Positions 10,279-20,028 of a DNA stretch of 30,460 bases are shown piece after piece. The DNA comes from Paulinella micropora (taxonomy: Eukaryota; Cercozoa; Imbricatea; Euglyphida): the NCBI GenBank assembly GCA_009731375.1, contig BJOX01000351.1, forward strand, positions 294,862 to 325,321. Reading direction: 5' to 3'. Below the pieces are notes generated by a model. The model saw only the letters and a program-made list of their open reading frames with translations, did no database searches and was not told where the DNA came from. Made by a program: the position numbers and the translations under genes. The stretch's first letter is position 1; each line of letters starts with the position of its first letter.

Positions 10279-10333
10279 ACAATGTCCACATTGGAGAAAG
10301 TAGTAGAAGAAGAAGACCATCTACTCCAGCAAG
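10279..10333 (+). CDS. SF3A1: SF3A1 exon 12
   Basis: 55 nt from GTGTGTAG to GTCACT, phase 0 in and phase 1 out. Reads TMSTLEKVVEEEDHLLQQ. It occupies the place of the helical segment LFSKLKKEAENPREVLDQV after SURP2. Chosen over the upstream twin because it has a donor and joins exon 13 in frame. Confidence 0.82.
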
Positions 10334-10360
10334 GTCACTTCCCAAATACCTGTATGGTTA

Positions 10361-10503
10361 TATCGGTCACTTCAACGAAATATGGTCAGGTTACCGATAA
10401 AAGCTACATATGCGGCGCGCAAAATTTGACGTGTTTTGCGGGTTCGCCGGCCCGGCTCACCCGCAAAACACGTCCAATTTGTGTGGCTAGCCGCATAATA
10501 TAC
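10361..10503 (+). mobile_element. Fold-back element, copy 2
   Basis: TATCGGTCACTTCAACGAAA ... GGTTACCGATAAA ... CATATGCGGCGCG, arms AAAATTTGACGTGTTTTGCGG and CCGCAAAACACGTCC, end GCTAGCCGCATAATATACC. It starts 27 bp after exon 12. Confidence 0.87.
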
Positions 10504-10804
10504 CAATATGCTTGTTCAGTTCATTATGCATGCATGCATGCATGAGAACAACAACACTGCAAAAGGTGCAGGCGAAGAAAAAGTTTTCAAGCCTGTTTCA
10601 CGAGCCAAGTATATATATGCATGCAGCACGCAGTACAACGTGAGCATGAAAGTGATTGGTTCGGAAAGCAAAGTGTAGCAACAGCGCGCTTGTGTCCTCA
10701 TTACCAACCTGCATAAGACGTCTCCTTTGAGGGGGCCCATGACCCGTGCGGGATGGAGGGATTCAACAATAATACGTGTGTTTAGCTTAGGTGTGTATCT
10801 AAGT
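10504..10804 (+). other. Intron 12, unique sequence
   Basis: About 300 bp of mostly non-repetitive intron with a short GCAT run near 10525-10543. No coding exon fits the SF3A1 order here. Weak plus- and minus-strand frames are unremarkable. Confidence 0.6.
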
Positions 10805-10829
10805 TCGTATGCTGGACATAGCAACCTTT

Positions 10830-10865
10830 CCCCCCCCCCCCCCCCCCCACCCCACCCCACCCCTC

Positions 10866-10896
<31 letters not shown>

Positions 10897-10936
10897 TCTC
10901 CCTCCCTCTCTCCCTCCCTCCCTCTCGTCTCGTCTC
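10830..10936 (+). repeat. Poly-C, CCCCA and CT tract before exon 13
   Basis: A C17-like run, CCCCA units, then CT/CCCT repeats run into CGTCTCAG, the exon 13 acceptor. Confidence 0.88.
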
Positions 10937-10938
10937 AG

Positions 10939-11038
10939 GGCTGGCGCGTATGAAGTGGAAGCGAGGCCTGCTGGAGAAGGAGAAGGAGAAGGAGGCAGAC
11001 CAAGAACAAGAACGTGTGGCCATGGCCTTGATCGACTG
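10939..11038 (+). CDS. SF3A1: SF3A1 exon 13 (charged Prp21 middle)
   Basis: 100 nt from GTCTCAG to GTGCAA. Reads GLARMKWKRGLLEKEKEKEA then DQEQERVAMALID, with Trp split. It aligns with YRVEWAKFQERERKKEEEEK and EKERVAYAQIDW. Phase 1 in, phase 2 out. Four decayed echoes or fragments follow downstream. Confidence 0.94.
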
Positions 11039-11075
11039 GTGCAAACAATACACATATACACACATACGTATATAT

Positions 11076-11476
11076 AAAAAGGCTGAGCAAGAACTAGAAC
11101 GTATGGCGATGGCACTGGTGAGAGACAAAATACAATCTCATAGAAACACACGCACACACACGCACACACACACACACACACACATAATATACGGAAAAGG
11201 AGAAGGAGGGAGACTAATAGCAAGAAAGTATGTTGGTAATGGCCTTGATTGCTTGGCGAGAGAGAACATACAAACATGCATGCATACATACATACATACA
11301 TACATATATTAATACACACATACATACATGCATACATACACACACACATACATACATACATACATACATACATACATACAGACACATGGTTATGGAAAGG
11401 AAGGAGGCCAACCAAAAACTATATATATATATTTATATATATTAAGAACAAGAACGCCTGGCTATGGCTTTGATAC
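11076..11476 (+). repeat. Three decaying echoes of exon 13
   Basis: Echo 1 (11076-11126): GCTGAGCAAGAACTAGAACG, TATGGCGATGGCACTGGTGA, frame open (KAEQELERMAMALV). Echo 2 (11192-11262): GGAAAAGGAGAAGGAGGGAG ... GTAATGGCCTTGATTGC, with stops. Echo 3 (11389-11476): GGAAAGGAAGGAGGCCAACC, an AT-repeat insertion, then GAACAAGAACGCCTGGC and TATGGCTTTGATA. CA, CATA and AT repeats separate them. Confidence 0.88.
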
Positions 11477-11519
11477 ACTCTTTAAAAAAAACACAAACAT
11501 ACTCTCATACATACATACA

Positions 11520-11536
11520 ATAATCTATCTATCTAC

Positions 11537-11571
<35 letters not shown>

Positions 11572-11593
11572 CCCTACCTACCTATCTACCTAC

Positions 11594-11644
<51 letters not shown>

Positions 11645-11683
11645 CCTACCTACCTACCTACCTACCTACCTACCTACCTATCG

Positions 11684-11732
<49 letters not shown>

Positions 11733-11803
11733 CCTCCCTACCTACCTACCTACCTACCTATCTATCTATATTAATCTGATCTAATCTAATCTATCTATCT
11801 ATC

Positions 11804-11865
<62 letters not shown>

Positions 11866-11885
11866 GTCTGTCTGTCTATCTATCT
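11520..11885 (+). repeat. TATC/TACC microsatellites
   Basis: Alternating CTAT and CTAC blocks with a short TAATC patch near 11772-11795. Confidence 0.9.
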
Positions 11886-11904
11886 TTGTACCGTGGCTAG
11901 GGAT

Positions 11905-11913
11905 GTAGGCACT

Positions 11914-11979
<66 letters not shown>

Positions 11980-11983
11980 GTAG
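11905..11983 (+). repeat. AT array between duplicated acceptors of exon 14
   Basis: ATGTAGGCACTC occurs at 11905-11917 and again at the true exon 14 start (11980-11991), bracketing about 28 AT units. The first copy lacks the rest of the exon. Confidence 0.85.
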
Positions 11984-12033
11984 GCACTCTTTCGTGATTG
12001 TGGAAACACTACGCTTTTTGCCAGAAGAAGAAG
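11984..12033 (+). CDS. SF3A1: SF3A1 exon 14
   Basis: 50 nt from ATGTAG to GTAATT. Completes Trp, then HSFVIVETLRFLPEEE, matching DWHDFVVVETVDFQPNEQ. Phase 2 in, phase 1 out. Confidence 0.93.
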
Positions 12034-12228
12034 GTAATTTACGCAATGTATGTATTCGATCGATGGATGGATGGATGGATGGATGGATGGATGGATGGAA
12101 GTATTGCTTGACTGATTAGGCCTACTTTCTTATATACCTCTTCCCTCAAACTTTCACACATAAACATTTTTTCTTCCCTCAAAGTTTCACATATAAACAT
12201 TTTTTCTTCCTTGTCCTCTCTCCTCCCT

Positions 12229-12323
12229 NNNNNNNNNNNNNNNNNNNNNNNNNNNNNNNNNNNNNNNNNNNNNNNNNNNNNNNNNNNNNNNNNNNNNNNN
12301 NNNNNNNNNNNNNNNNNNNNNNN
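12229..12323. other. Assembly gap (95 N)
   Basis: Inside a CT-rich tract in intron 14. Confidence 0.99.
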
Positions 12324-12334
12324 CTCTCTCTTTC

Positions 12335-12376
<42 letters not shown>

Positions 12377-12401
12377 TCTCCCTCCCTCCCTCTCTCTCTA
12401 G

Positions 12402-12500
12402 ACCACTTGCCTGAGCCTAAGCAGGACATCGTGGGCATGAACCGTATGTTGAACAGTCAGTCAACTGCAGACGAGTTGGGCTTGGGAGGCACCGATGATG
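12402..12500 (+). CDS. SF3A1: SF3A1 exon 15
   Basis: 99 nt from CTCTCTAG to GTCAGT. Reads DHLPEPKQDIVGMNRMLNSQ then [13 protein letters not shown]. It replaces the PPPTTPEELGARILIQER region; similarity is modest, but the phase (1 in, 1 out) and neighbours fit. Four partial echoes lie downstream. Confidence 0.85.
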
Positions 12501-12523
12501 GTCAGTCAACAGACAGATGATAG

Positions 12524-12648
12524 TGTATTATGCGGCTAGCCACAAATCTGACGTGTTTTGCGGGCTCGCCTGCAAAAAACGTCAAATTTGGCGCGCCGCA
12601 TATGTAGTTTTATCGATAACCTGATCAGATTTTGTGGAGGCGACCGGT
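12524..12648 (-). mobile_element. Fold-back element, copy 3
   Basis: Reverse orientation: GTATTATGCGGCTAGCC opens, with arms ACGTGTTTTGCGGGCTCGCC and AAACGTCAAATTTGGCGCG, then CATATGTAGTTTTATCGATA and TTTTGTGGAGGCGACCG. It begins 24 bp after exon 15. Confidence 0.86.
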
Positions 12649-12754
12649 CAAGGGACAGGTACACAGACAGATAGACAGGCGGCGTATATAATGCTGGTGA
12701 GTTGGGCCTGGGAGGACACAGACGACGGCCACTTACCCTGGATATATAGGAATG

Positions 12755-12824
12755 GGCAAAGGAGTAGGAGTAGAAGTAGAAGTAGGAGTAGGAGTAGTAG
12801 GACTAGGACTAGGACTAGGAGTAC

Positions 12825-12857
<33 letters not shown>

Positions 12858-12913
12858 TAGTAGTAGTAGTGGTAGTGGTAGTAGTAGTGGTAGTGGTAGT
12901 AGTAGTAGTAGTG

Positions 12914-12976
<63 letters not shown>

Positions 12977-13372
12977 TTGGTAGTAGTAGTAGTAGTAGTA
13001 GTAGAAGTAGTGGTAGTAGTAGTAGTAGTAGTGTTAGTAGTAGAGGTAGTAGTAGTGGTAGTAGTAGTGGTAGTAGTAGTGGTAGTGGTAGTGGTAGTAG
13101 TAGTAGTAGTAATAGTAGTAGCAATAGTAATAGTAGTAGTAGTAGTAGTAGTAGTAGCATTTAATCATAACTTTGCATGTGCGTTTCTCTGTCTATGCGT
13201 CTGTGTGTGTCTGTGTTGGTTGGTGGATCACTAGTAGTAGTAGCAGTAGTAGTAGTAGTAGTAGCAGTAGTAGTAGTAGTAGTACTAGTAGTAGTAGTAG
13301 TACTAGTAGCAGCAGTAGTAGTAGTAGTAGTAGTACTAGTAGTACTAGTGGTAGTACTAGTAGTAGTAGTAC

Positions 13373-13445
<73 letters not shown>
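12755..13445 (+). repeat. AGT trinucleotide arrays
   Basis: Two (AGT)n blocks with GGT, AGC and ACT variants at about 12760-13156 and 13231-13445, split by about 70 bp of unique/TG sequence. Poly-Ser or Val frames are low complexity. Confidence 0.92.
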
Positions 13446-13446
<1 letters not shown>

Positions 13447-13486
13447 AGAATGAACCATATTCTCAATAGTAAGTCAACTGCCCAGA

Positions 13487-13506
13487 TAGATAGATAGATA
13501 GATAGG

Positions 13507-13559
<53 letters not shown>

Positions 13560-13584
13560 GGATGGATGGATGGATGGATAGATG

Positions 13585-13618
<34 letters not shown>
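13487..13618 (+). repeat. GATA/GGAT array
   Basis: Flanks the 3' end of the reversed element C copy. Confidence 0.9.
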
Positions 13619-13619
<1 letters not shown>

Positions 13620-14041
13620 GAAATATCGACTAATGTCAGAAAAAAGGAGCTTCTGATTTCGTCAACCAGGAAGTCTGTGGGTAAAGTATTAACCCGATGC
13701 CCAGCTAAGCCGTGATGTTTGCACGGAAGGGACTGATACAGGCAATACCAAAGCTCCCTAGTACCAGGCGGGGCCAGGGCTCGTTCCATAAAGCGCCCCT
13801 TGCAGAACGAGCTCCCACCTCCATTACAGAGGGCCCAGTAAGCAGATGGAGTTTCGAGACTGTTCGACAGTCTAGTATAAACCGACAGAGCACTGTGGGT
13901 TTTATTCCGGGCTCAACAAGCGAGAAAGGGCACCCTGAGGGAACAGGATTGTGCTTCCCGTCGCTATTTCGGCATGTGACTTGTAGGCGTATGGCTAGGC
14001 ACACATAAGGCACCCCACCACGGGCCCAGCACACCCACACC

Positions 14042-14043
<2 letters not shown>
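13619..14043 (-). mobile_element. Dispersed element C, copy 2 (long)
   Basis: Reverse complement of 27536-27958. Includes the perfect hairpin AGACTGT-TCG-ACAGTCT (about 13858-13874), GGGTTTTATTCCGGGCTC and CACCCCACCACGGGCCCAGC. The 3' end (ATGAAATATCGAC on this strand) abuts GATA/TATC repeats. Confidence 0.88.
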
Positions 14044-14119
<76 letters not shown>

Positions 14120-14268
14120 TGGGCCTTGGGGGGCACAGACGACGATAAGTAAACATACAGACAGACAGACACATAGACAAATAGACAAGTAGTAAGATAG
14201 ACAGACAGACAGTCAGTTAACTGCTGATGAGTTGGGGTTGGGGGAGACACTGATGATGGTCACTTTGT

Positions 14269-14350
<82 letters not shown>

Positions 14351-14351
14351 C

Positions 14352-14429
<78 letters not shown>

Positions 14430-14430
14430 C
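14044..14430 (+). repeat. GATA/GACA arrays around echoes
   Basis: GATA at 14044-14118, GACA near 14157-14210, GATA/GACA at 14269-14428. Confidence 0.9.
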
Positions 14431-14479
14431 CAACATCTCCCAACTTATTTCATGTTCTGCCTTTCCTGTGCATAATATC

Positions 14480-15012
14480 ATGTAATCTAATCTAATGTAA
14501 TGTAATGTAATGTAATGTAATATAATGTAAATGTAAATGTAATGTAATGTAATGTAATTTAATGTAATGTAATGTAAATGTAAATGTTAATGTTAATGTA
14601 AATGTAAATTAAATGTGAATGTGAATGTAAAGGTAAATGTAAAGGTAATGTAATGTAATGTAATGTAATGTAAATGTAAATGTAAATGTAAATGTTAATG
14701 TAAATGTAAATTGAATGTGAATGTGAATGTGAATGTAAATGTAAATGTAATGTAATGCAATGTAATGTAATGTAATGTAATGTTCATGTAAATGTTAATG
14801 TAAATGTCAATGTAAATGTCAAAGTAAATGTTAACGTAAATGTTAATTTTAATGTTAATGTAAATGTAAATATAAATGTAAATGTACATGCACAATGCAA
14901 ATGCAAATGCAGTTTAATGTAATTTAATGTAATGTAATGTAATGTAATATGATTGGAATGTAATGTAATGTAATATAAAGTTAATGTAATATCATGTAAT
15001 CTGCGCTTGAAG
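14480..15012 (+). repeat. TAATG / TAAATG repeats
   Basis: About 530 bp of alternating 5- and 6-mers (AATGT, AAATGT, with TTAATG and GTGAATG variants), ending in a G run. Confidence 0.92.
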
Positions 15013-15020
15013 GGGGGGGG

Positions 15021-15030
15021 NNNNNNNNNN
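15021..15030. other. Assembly gap (10 N)
   Basis: Follows a G9 run. Confidence 0.99.
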
Positions 15031-15206
15031 GGTATATGTATGTATGTATACATGCATGCATGTATGTATGTATGTTTGTATGTATGTACGTACGTATGTA
15101 TGTATGTATGTATGTATGTATGTATGTATGTATGCATGTATGTATGTATGTATGCATGCATGTATGTATGTATGTATGTATGTATGTAATCTATGTAATG
15201 TATGTG
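15031..15206 (+). repeat. GTAT microsatellite
   Basis: (ATGT)n with GCAT interruptions, ending in ATGTAATG variants before the exon 16 acceptor. Confidence 0.9.
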
Positions 15207-15219
15207 ATGTATGTTTTAG

Positions 15220-15338
15220 CGGAGGACATGGACATGGACGAAGGAGAAGACATGGATATGGAGGGAGAGGATGAGGCAGCGGAAGGGAAAGAGAAGGAGA
15301 CTTCTGGTGAGGCTCCAGCAGCCGTGGTGGTGGAAGAG
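15220..15338 (+). CDS. SF3A1: SF3A1 exon 16 (acidic)
   Basis: 119 nt from ATGTTTTAG to GTATGT. Reads AEDMDMDEGEDMDMEGEDEA then AEGKEKETSGEAPAAVVVEE. It occupies the position of the animal EEVEMEVESDEEDD / DMDEGSDDEEEG acidic linker. Phase 1 in, phase 0 out. Confidence 0.88.
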
Positions 15339-15365
15339 GTATGTGCCCATACCATATCTATCTAT

Positions 15366-15600
15366 ATGATCTAGTCTAATCTAATCTAATCGAATCTAAT
15401 ATAATCTAATCTAATCTAATCTAATCTAGTCTAATCTTATCTAATCTAATCTAATCTAATCTAATCTAATCCGAATCCGAATCCGGATCCGGATCCTTGA
15501 TCCTAAATCCTAAATCCTGAATCCCAAATCCCAAATCCTAATTCCTAATTCCTAATCCCTAATCCCTAATCCTAATCCTAATAATCCTAATGCTATCTAA
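15366..15600 (+). repeat. TAATC repeats grading into a doublet ladder
   Basis: (CTAAT)n to about 15470. Then six- and seven-base variants appear, many exactly twice in a row: CCGAAT, CCGGAT, CCTAAAT, CCCAAAT, CCTAATT, CCCTAAT, CCTAAT. It then returns to CTAAT. Confidence 0.85.
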
Positions 15601-15609
15601 TCTAATTTC

Positions 15610-15843
15610 TTTATCTCTATATCTCTATATCTATCTATCTATCTATCTATCTATCCATTTATCTATCTATCTATCCATTTATCCATCTATCCATCTATCC
15701 ATATATATATATATACATCTATATCTATATCTATATCTATATCTATACTATATCTATATCTATACTATATCTATGTCTATATCCATCTATATCTATCTGT
15801 ATCTATCTCTATCTATCTCTATCTATCTACATATATCTATCTT

Positions 15844-15876
<33 letters not shown>

Positions 15877-15925
15877 ATATATATATATATATCTATCTAT
15901 CTATCTATCCATCTATCTATTGTCC
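15610..15925 (+). repeat. TATC and TATATC microsatellites
   Basis: Mixed CTAT, CCAT and CTATAT units up to the minisatellite. Confidence 0.9.
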
Positions 15926-15929
15926 AGAT

Positions 15930-16438
15930 ATGACCTCTCCCACTGCCCCACTACTGCCCCACTACTGCCCATATGACCTCTCCCACTGCCCCACTACTGC
16001 CAATATGTCCTCTCTACTGCCCCACTACTGCCTATATGCAGTCCCCACTGCCCCACTACTGCCCATATGACCTCTCCCACTGCCCCACTACTGCCAACAT
16101 GTCCTCTCTACTGCCCCACTACTGCCGATATGCAGTCCCCACTGCCCCACTACTGCCAATATGACCTCTTCCACTGCCCCATTACTGCCAACATTTCCTC
16201 TACTGTTACGGGTCACTACTGCCGATATGCACTCTCTACTGCCCCACTACTGCCGATATGTCCTCTTCACTGCCCCACTACTGCCGATATGCATTCTCTA
16301 CTGCCCCACTACTGCCAAAATGTCCTCTCTACTGCCCCACTACTGCCAAAATGTCCTCTCTACTGCCCCACTACTGCCCCTATGTCCTCTCTACTTCCCC
16401 ACTACTGCCAATATGTCCTCTCTAATGCCTCACCATAG
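15930..16438 (+). repeat. 31-bp minisatellite ending in the exon 17 acceptor
   Basis: About 16 units of ATGTCCTCTCTACTGCCCCA + CTACTGCCAAT, with some units reading ATGACCTCTCCC or ATGCAGTCCCC. The last unit (ATGTCCTCTCTAATGCC) runs into TCACCATAG, the functional 3' splice site. Three units equal 93 nt, giving periodic CPTT / LLPHYC frames in all phases; these are not genes. Confidence 0.92.
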
Positions 16439-16492
16439 GCCCCGGCCCCCGCTGCGCCTGCCTTACCTGCTAAAGTCCGTGACTCCATGGAG
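16439..16492 (+). CDS. SF3A1: SF3A1 exon 17 (Ala/Pro linker)
   Basis: 54 nt from ACCATAG to GTGTAC, phase 0 both sides. Reads [18 protein letters not shown]. It parallels PPPLPPTPDQVIVRKDY before the conserved Prp21 block. Confidence 0.82.
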
Positions 16493-16515
16493 GTGTACAC
16501 ACAAAACACACACAT

Positions 16516-16795
<280 letters not shown>

Positions 16796-16813
16796 ACACA
16801 CTCACACACAACA

Positions 16814-16856
16814 TAGCCTTACTAGCCCAAATCCCAGGACTCTATGGAGGTAACAT
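16814..16856 (+). repeat. Echo of exon 17
   Basis: CATAGCCTTACTAGCCCAAA then TCCCAGGACTCTATGGAG plus GTAACA copies CATAG...CCTTACCTGCTAAA and GTCCGTGACTCCATGGAG. It keeps an acceptor and a donor, but the continuing frame meets TAG. Confidence 0.8.
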
Positions 16857-16892
16857 ACATCGTACATACACACACTTACATACACATACACA

Positions 16893-17770
<878 letters not shown>

Positions 17771-17847
17771 GCGCGAAGTGTGAACTATCAGAAGTGTCCG
17801 AACTGCGGCCAGGACATCCCTGTAGATGACTTGGATGAGCACATCCG
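17771..17847 (+). CDS. SF3A1: SF3A1 exon 18 (conserved Prp21 block)
   Basis: 77 nt from CATACGAAG to GTAGAT, phase 0 in and phase 2 out. Reads [17 protein letters not shown] then VDDLDEHIR, matching LVSPITGEKIPASKMQEHMR. The CPNC pair replaces SPIT of animals. The acceptor is GAAG rather than the usual pyrimidine-AG; an upstream echo (17341) has the better CAG. Confidence 0.93.
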
Positions 17848-17853
17848 GTAGAT

Positions 17854-17856
<3 letters not shown>

Positions 17857-17911
<55 letters not shown>

Positions 17912-18069
17912 ATAAGATAAGATATGATAAGATAAGATAAGATAAGATGAGATAAGATAAGACAAGATAACACACACAACACGCATAATCAAGAAGCAGT
18001 AGGAAAAGGAAAAGAAGACAAGGAAGCTGCCAAGAATAAATCTATCTATCCATCTATCTATCTATCTAC

Positions 18070-18101
<32 letters not shown>

Positions 18102-18124
18102 CTATCCATCATATCTATCCATCA

Positions 18125-18173
<49 letters not shown>

Positions 18174-18271
18174 GTCTGTCTGTCTATCAAACACACACAT
18201 ACACACACACACACACACACGAGCAGCAGGCAAGAAAGAAAGAAAGAAGGAAAGAAGGAAGGAAGGAAGGA

Positions 18272-18315
<44 letters not shown>

Positions 18316-18318
18316 AAT
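17857..18318 (+). repeat. GA, GATAA, TATC, AC and GAAA arrays
   Basis: (GA)n at 17857-17905, GATAA pentamers to 17970, a short lysine-codon-like stretch, TATC at 18035-18188, AC at 18192-18220 and GAAA at 18230-18317. Confidence 0.9.
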
Positions 18319-18340
18319 GGTTTGTCTATGTGTGTGTCAG

Positions 18341-18383
18341 TATCGAACTGCTAGATCCCTCTTGGAAGCAACAAAAGTCGCAG
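18341..18383 (+). CDS. SF3A1: SF3A1 exon 19
   Basis: 43 nt from GTGTGTCAG to GTACAA, completing the Arg codon and reading IELLDPSWKQQKSQ. This follows EHIR exactly as IGLLDPRWLEQRDR follows EHMR. Phase 2 in, phase 0 out. Confidence 0.94.
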
Positions 18384-18395
18384 GTACAATCGATG

Positions 18396-18516
18396 ACAAA
18401 TTTGCCGTGTTTTGCGGGCGAGCCGGGCCGGCGAGCCCGCCAAACGCGTCAAATTTGGCGCGCCGCATATGTAGTTTTATCGGTAACCTGACCACATTTT
18501 GTGGAGGTGACCGATA
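18396..18516 (-). mobile_element. Fold-back element, copy 4
   Basis: Reverse orientation: ACAAATTTGCCGTGTTTTGC, GGGCCGGCGAGCCCGCC, CGTCAAATTTGGCGCGCC, CATATGTAGTTTTATCGGT, TTTTGTGGAGGTGACCGATA. It lacks the outer TATTATGCGGCTAGCC end and starts 12 bp after exon 19. Confidence 0.85.
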
Positions 18517-18519
18517 AAT

Positions 18520-18712
18520 AAATCGATCGACCTATCAACAAACGAACCAACCAACCGACCAACCAACCAACCAACTAACAAACCAGCCAGCCAACCAACC
18601 AACCAACCAGCCAACCAACCAACCAACCAGCCAGCCAGCCAGCTAACCAACCAACCAGCCAGCCAGCCAACCAACCAACCAGCCAGCAAGCCAGCCGGCT
18701 AACCAACCTATC
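18520..18712 (+). repeat. AACC/AGCC tetranucleotides
   Basis: Alternating CCAA and CCAG units. The minus frame reads Trp-Leu-Val/Ala-Gly and is not a gene. Confidence 0.9.
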
Positions 18713-18926
18713 ATCGAAGCAAATCAAACTATCTGTCCATGCCCAGCTCCTGCAGAAGTGGAAACCAAACAACTTGTTTCTAGCCTTGGTTTTTAGCTGT
18801 GTGATGTATACAAGGCCAGAATATAAGAAGGGAAGGGAATTTTTCGGGAAAAATCCCGGAAATCCCGTGGCTTTTGATACATGCATGCATAGGTACATAC
18901 ATACATACCTACATACAATTGCATGC

Positions 18927-18957
<31 letters not shown>

Positions 18958-19064
18958 CATACATACATACATACATACATACAATCATACATACGTTACA
19001 TACATACAATTACATACATACATACATACATACCGTAGCTTCGGCCTTTTTCTTCCCGTCTTAC

Positions 19065-19098
<34 letters not shown>

Positions 19099-19110
19099 AT
19101 TTTTGGTTTC
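18713..19110 (+). other. Intron 19 interior: unique stretch, CATA and TTGA arrays
   Basis: 18713-18885 is unique, with GGGAAAAATCCCGG-type inverted pieces near 18842-18870 and no fitting exon. (CATA)n spans 18890-19035 and (TTGA)n 19064-19098. Confidence 0.7.
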
Positions 19111-19114
19111 TCTA

Positions 19115-19429
<315 letters not shown>

Positions 19430-19511
19430 GTCATGGATAGGCGAAAGGCAACCAACCTGGATGGTGTTAACATTGCAGGCGCCCTCAAAAACCTGGCGCC
19501 CAAACGGACAG
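19430..19511 (+). CDS. SF3A1: SF3A1 exon 20
   Basis: 82 nt from TGTCCTTAG to GTCCCC. Reads VMDRRKATNLDGVNIAGALK then NLAPKRT, matching APGLDIESSLKQLAERRT. Phase 0 in, phase 1 out. Its 3' end is copied at 19921. Confidence 0.92.
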
Positions 19512-19519
19512 GTCCCCTA

Positions 19520-19639
19520 CCTATAGATAGATAGATAGATATATAGATATGTTTGGTCTATCAGCTCTGCATATCCGAAGACATAGGCATCCATTCCACC
19601 CCGCCGCCAATCGGCGACTGGGTAGCGGGCTGGATAGAT

Positions 19640-19705
<66 letters not shown>

Positions 19706-19718
19706 GGATGGATGGATG

Positions 19719-19774
<56 letters not shown>

Positions 19775-19808
19775 TAGATAGATGGATAGATGGATAGATG
19801 GATAGATG

Positions 19809-19847
<39 letters not shown>

Positions 19848-19864
19848 GGATAGATGGATAGATG

Positions 19865-19911
<47 letters not shown>

Positions 19912-19915
19912 TATC
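19520..19915 (+). repeat. GATA/GGAT arrays with a 90-bp unique island
   Basis: The unique part at about 19545-19635 (ATTCCACCCCGCCGCCAATC, GGCGACTGGGTAGCGGG) looks like a transposon remnant; the rest is tetranucleotide repeat. Confidence 0.85.
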
Positions 19916-19920
19916 TATCT

Positions 19921-19946
19921 TTGGCGCCCAAGCGGACAGGTCACCT
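19921..19946 (+). repeat. Echo of exon 20 end with donor
   Basis: TTGGCGCCCAAGCGGACAGG then TCACCTA copies CTGGCGCCCAAACGGACAGG then TCCCCTA. Confidence 0.88.
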
Positions 19947-19971
19947 ATTCTATTTATCTAAGATAGATAGC

Positions 19972-20016
<45 letters not shown>

Positions 20017-20028
20017 ACATTCTCTCCG

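Larger units (their letters stand above)
12693..14262 (+). repeat. Four partial echoes of exon 15 in intron 15
   Basis: 12693-12736 GAGTTGGGCCTGGGAGGACA; 13446-13487 AATGAACCATATTCTCAATA then GTAAGTCAACTGCCCAGA; 14119-14153 TGGGCCTTGGGGGGCACAG then ACGACGATAAGTAAAC; 14208-14262 CAGTCAGTTAACTGCTGATG then AGTTGGGGTTGGGGGAG and ACTGATGATGGTCAC. They copy different parts of exon 15, and only the last keeps the G|GTCA donor. Confidence 0.87.

Noticed and set aside
15480-15600. Interstitial telomere
   Set aside because: Units vary in length and sequence, and no run of canonical CCCTAA or CCCTAAA is present.
17990-18032. Lysine-rich possible exon (GGAAAAGGAAAAGAAGACAA)
   Set aside because: Exons 18 and 19 join directly in sequence and phase (EHIR + IELLDP), leaving no room for an extra exon. 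May be a decayed fragment.
18713-18885. Unique stretch in intron 19 as a hidden exon
   Set aside because: No frame continues the protein between SQ and VMDRRK; phase already matches without it.
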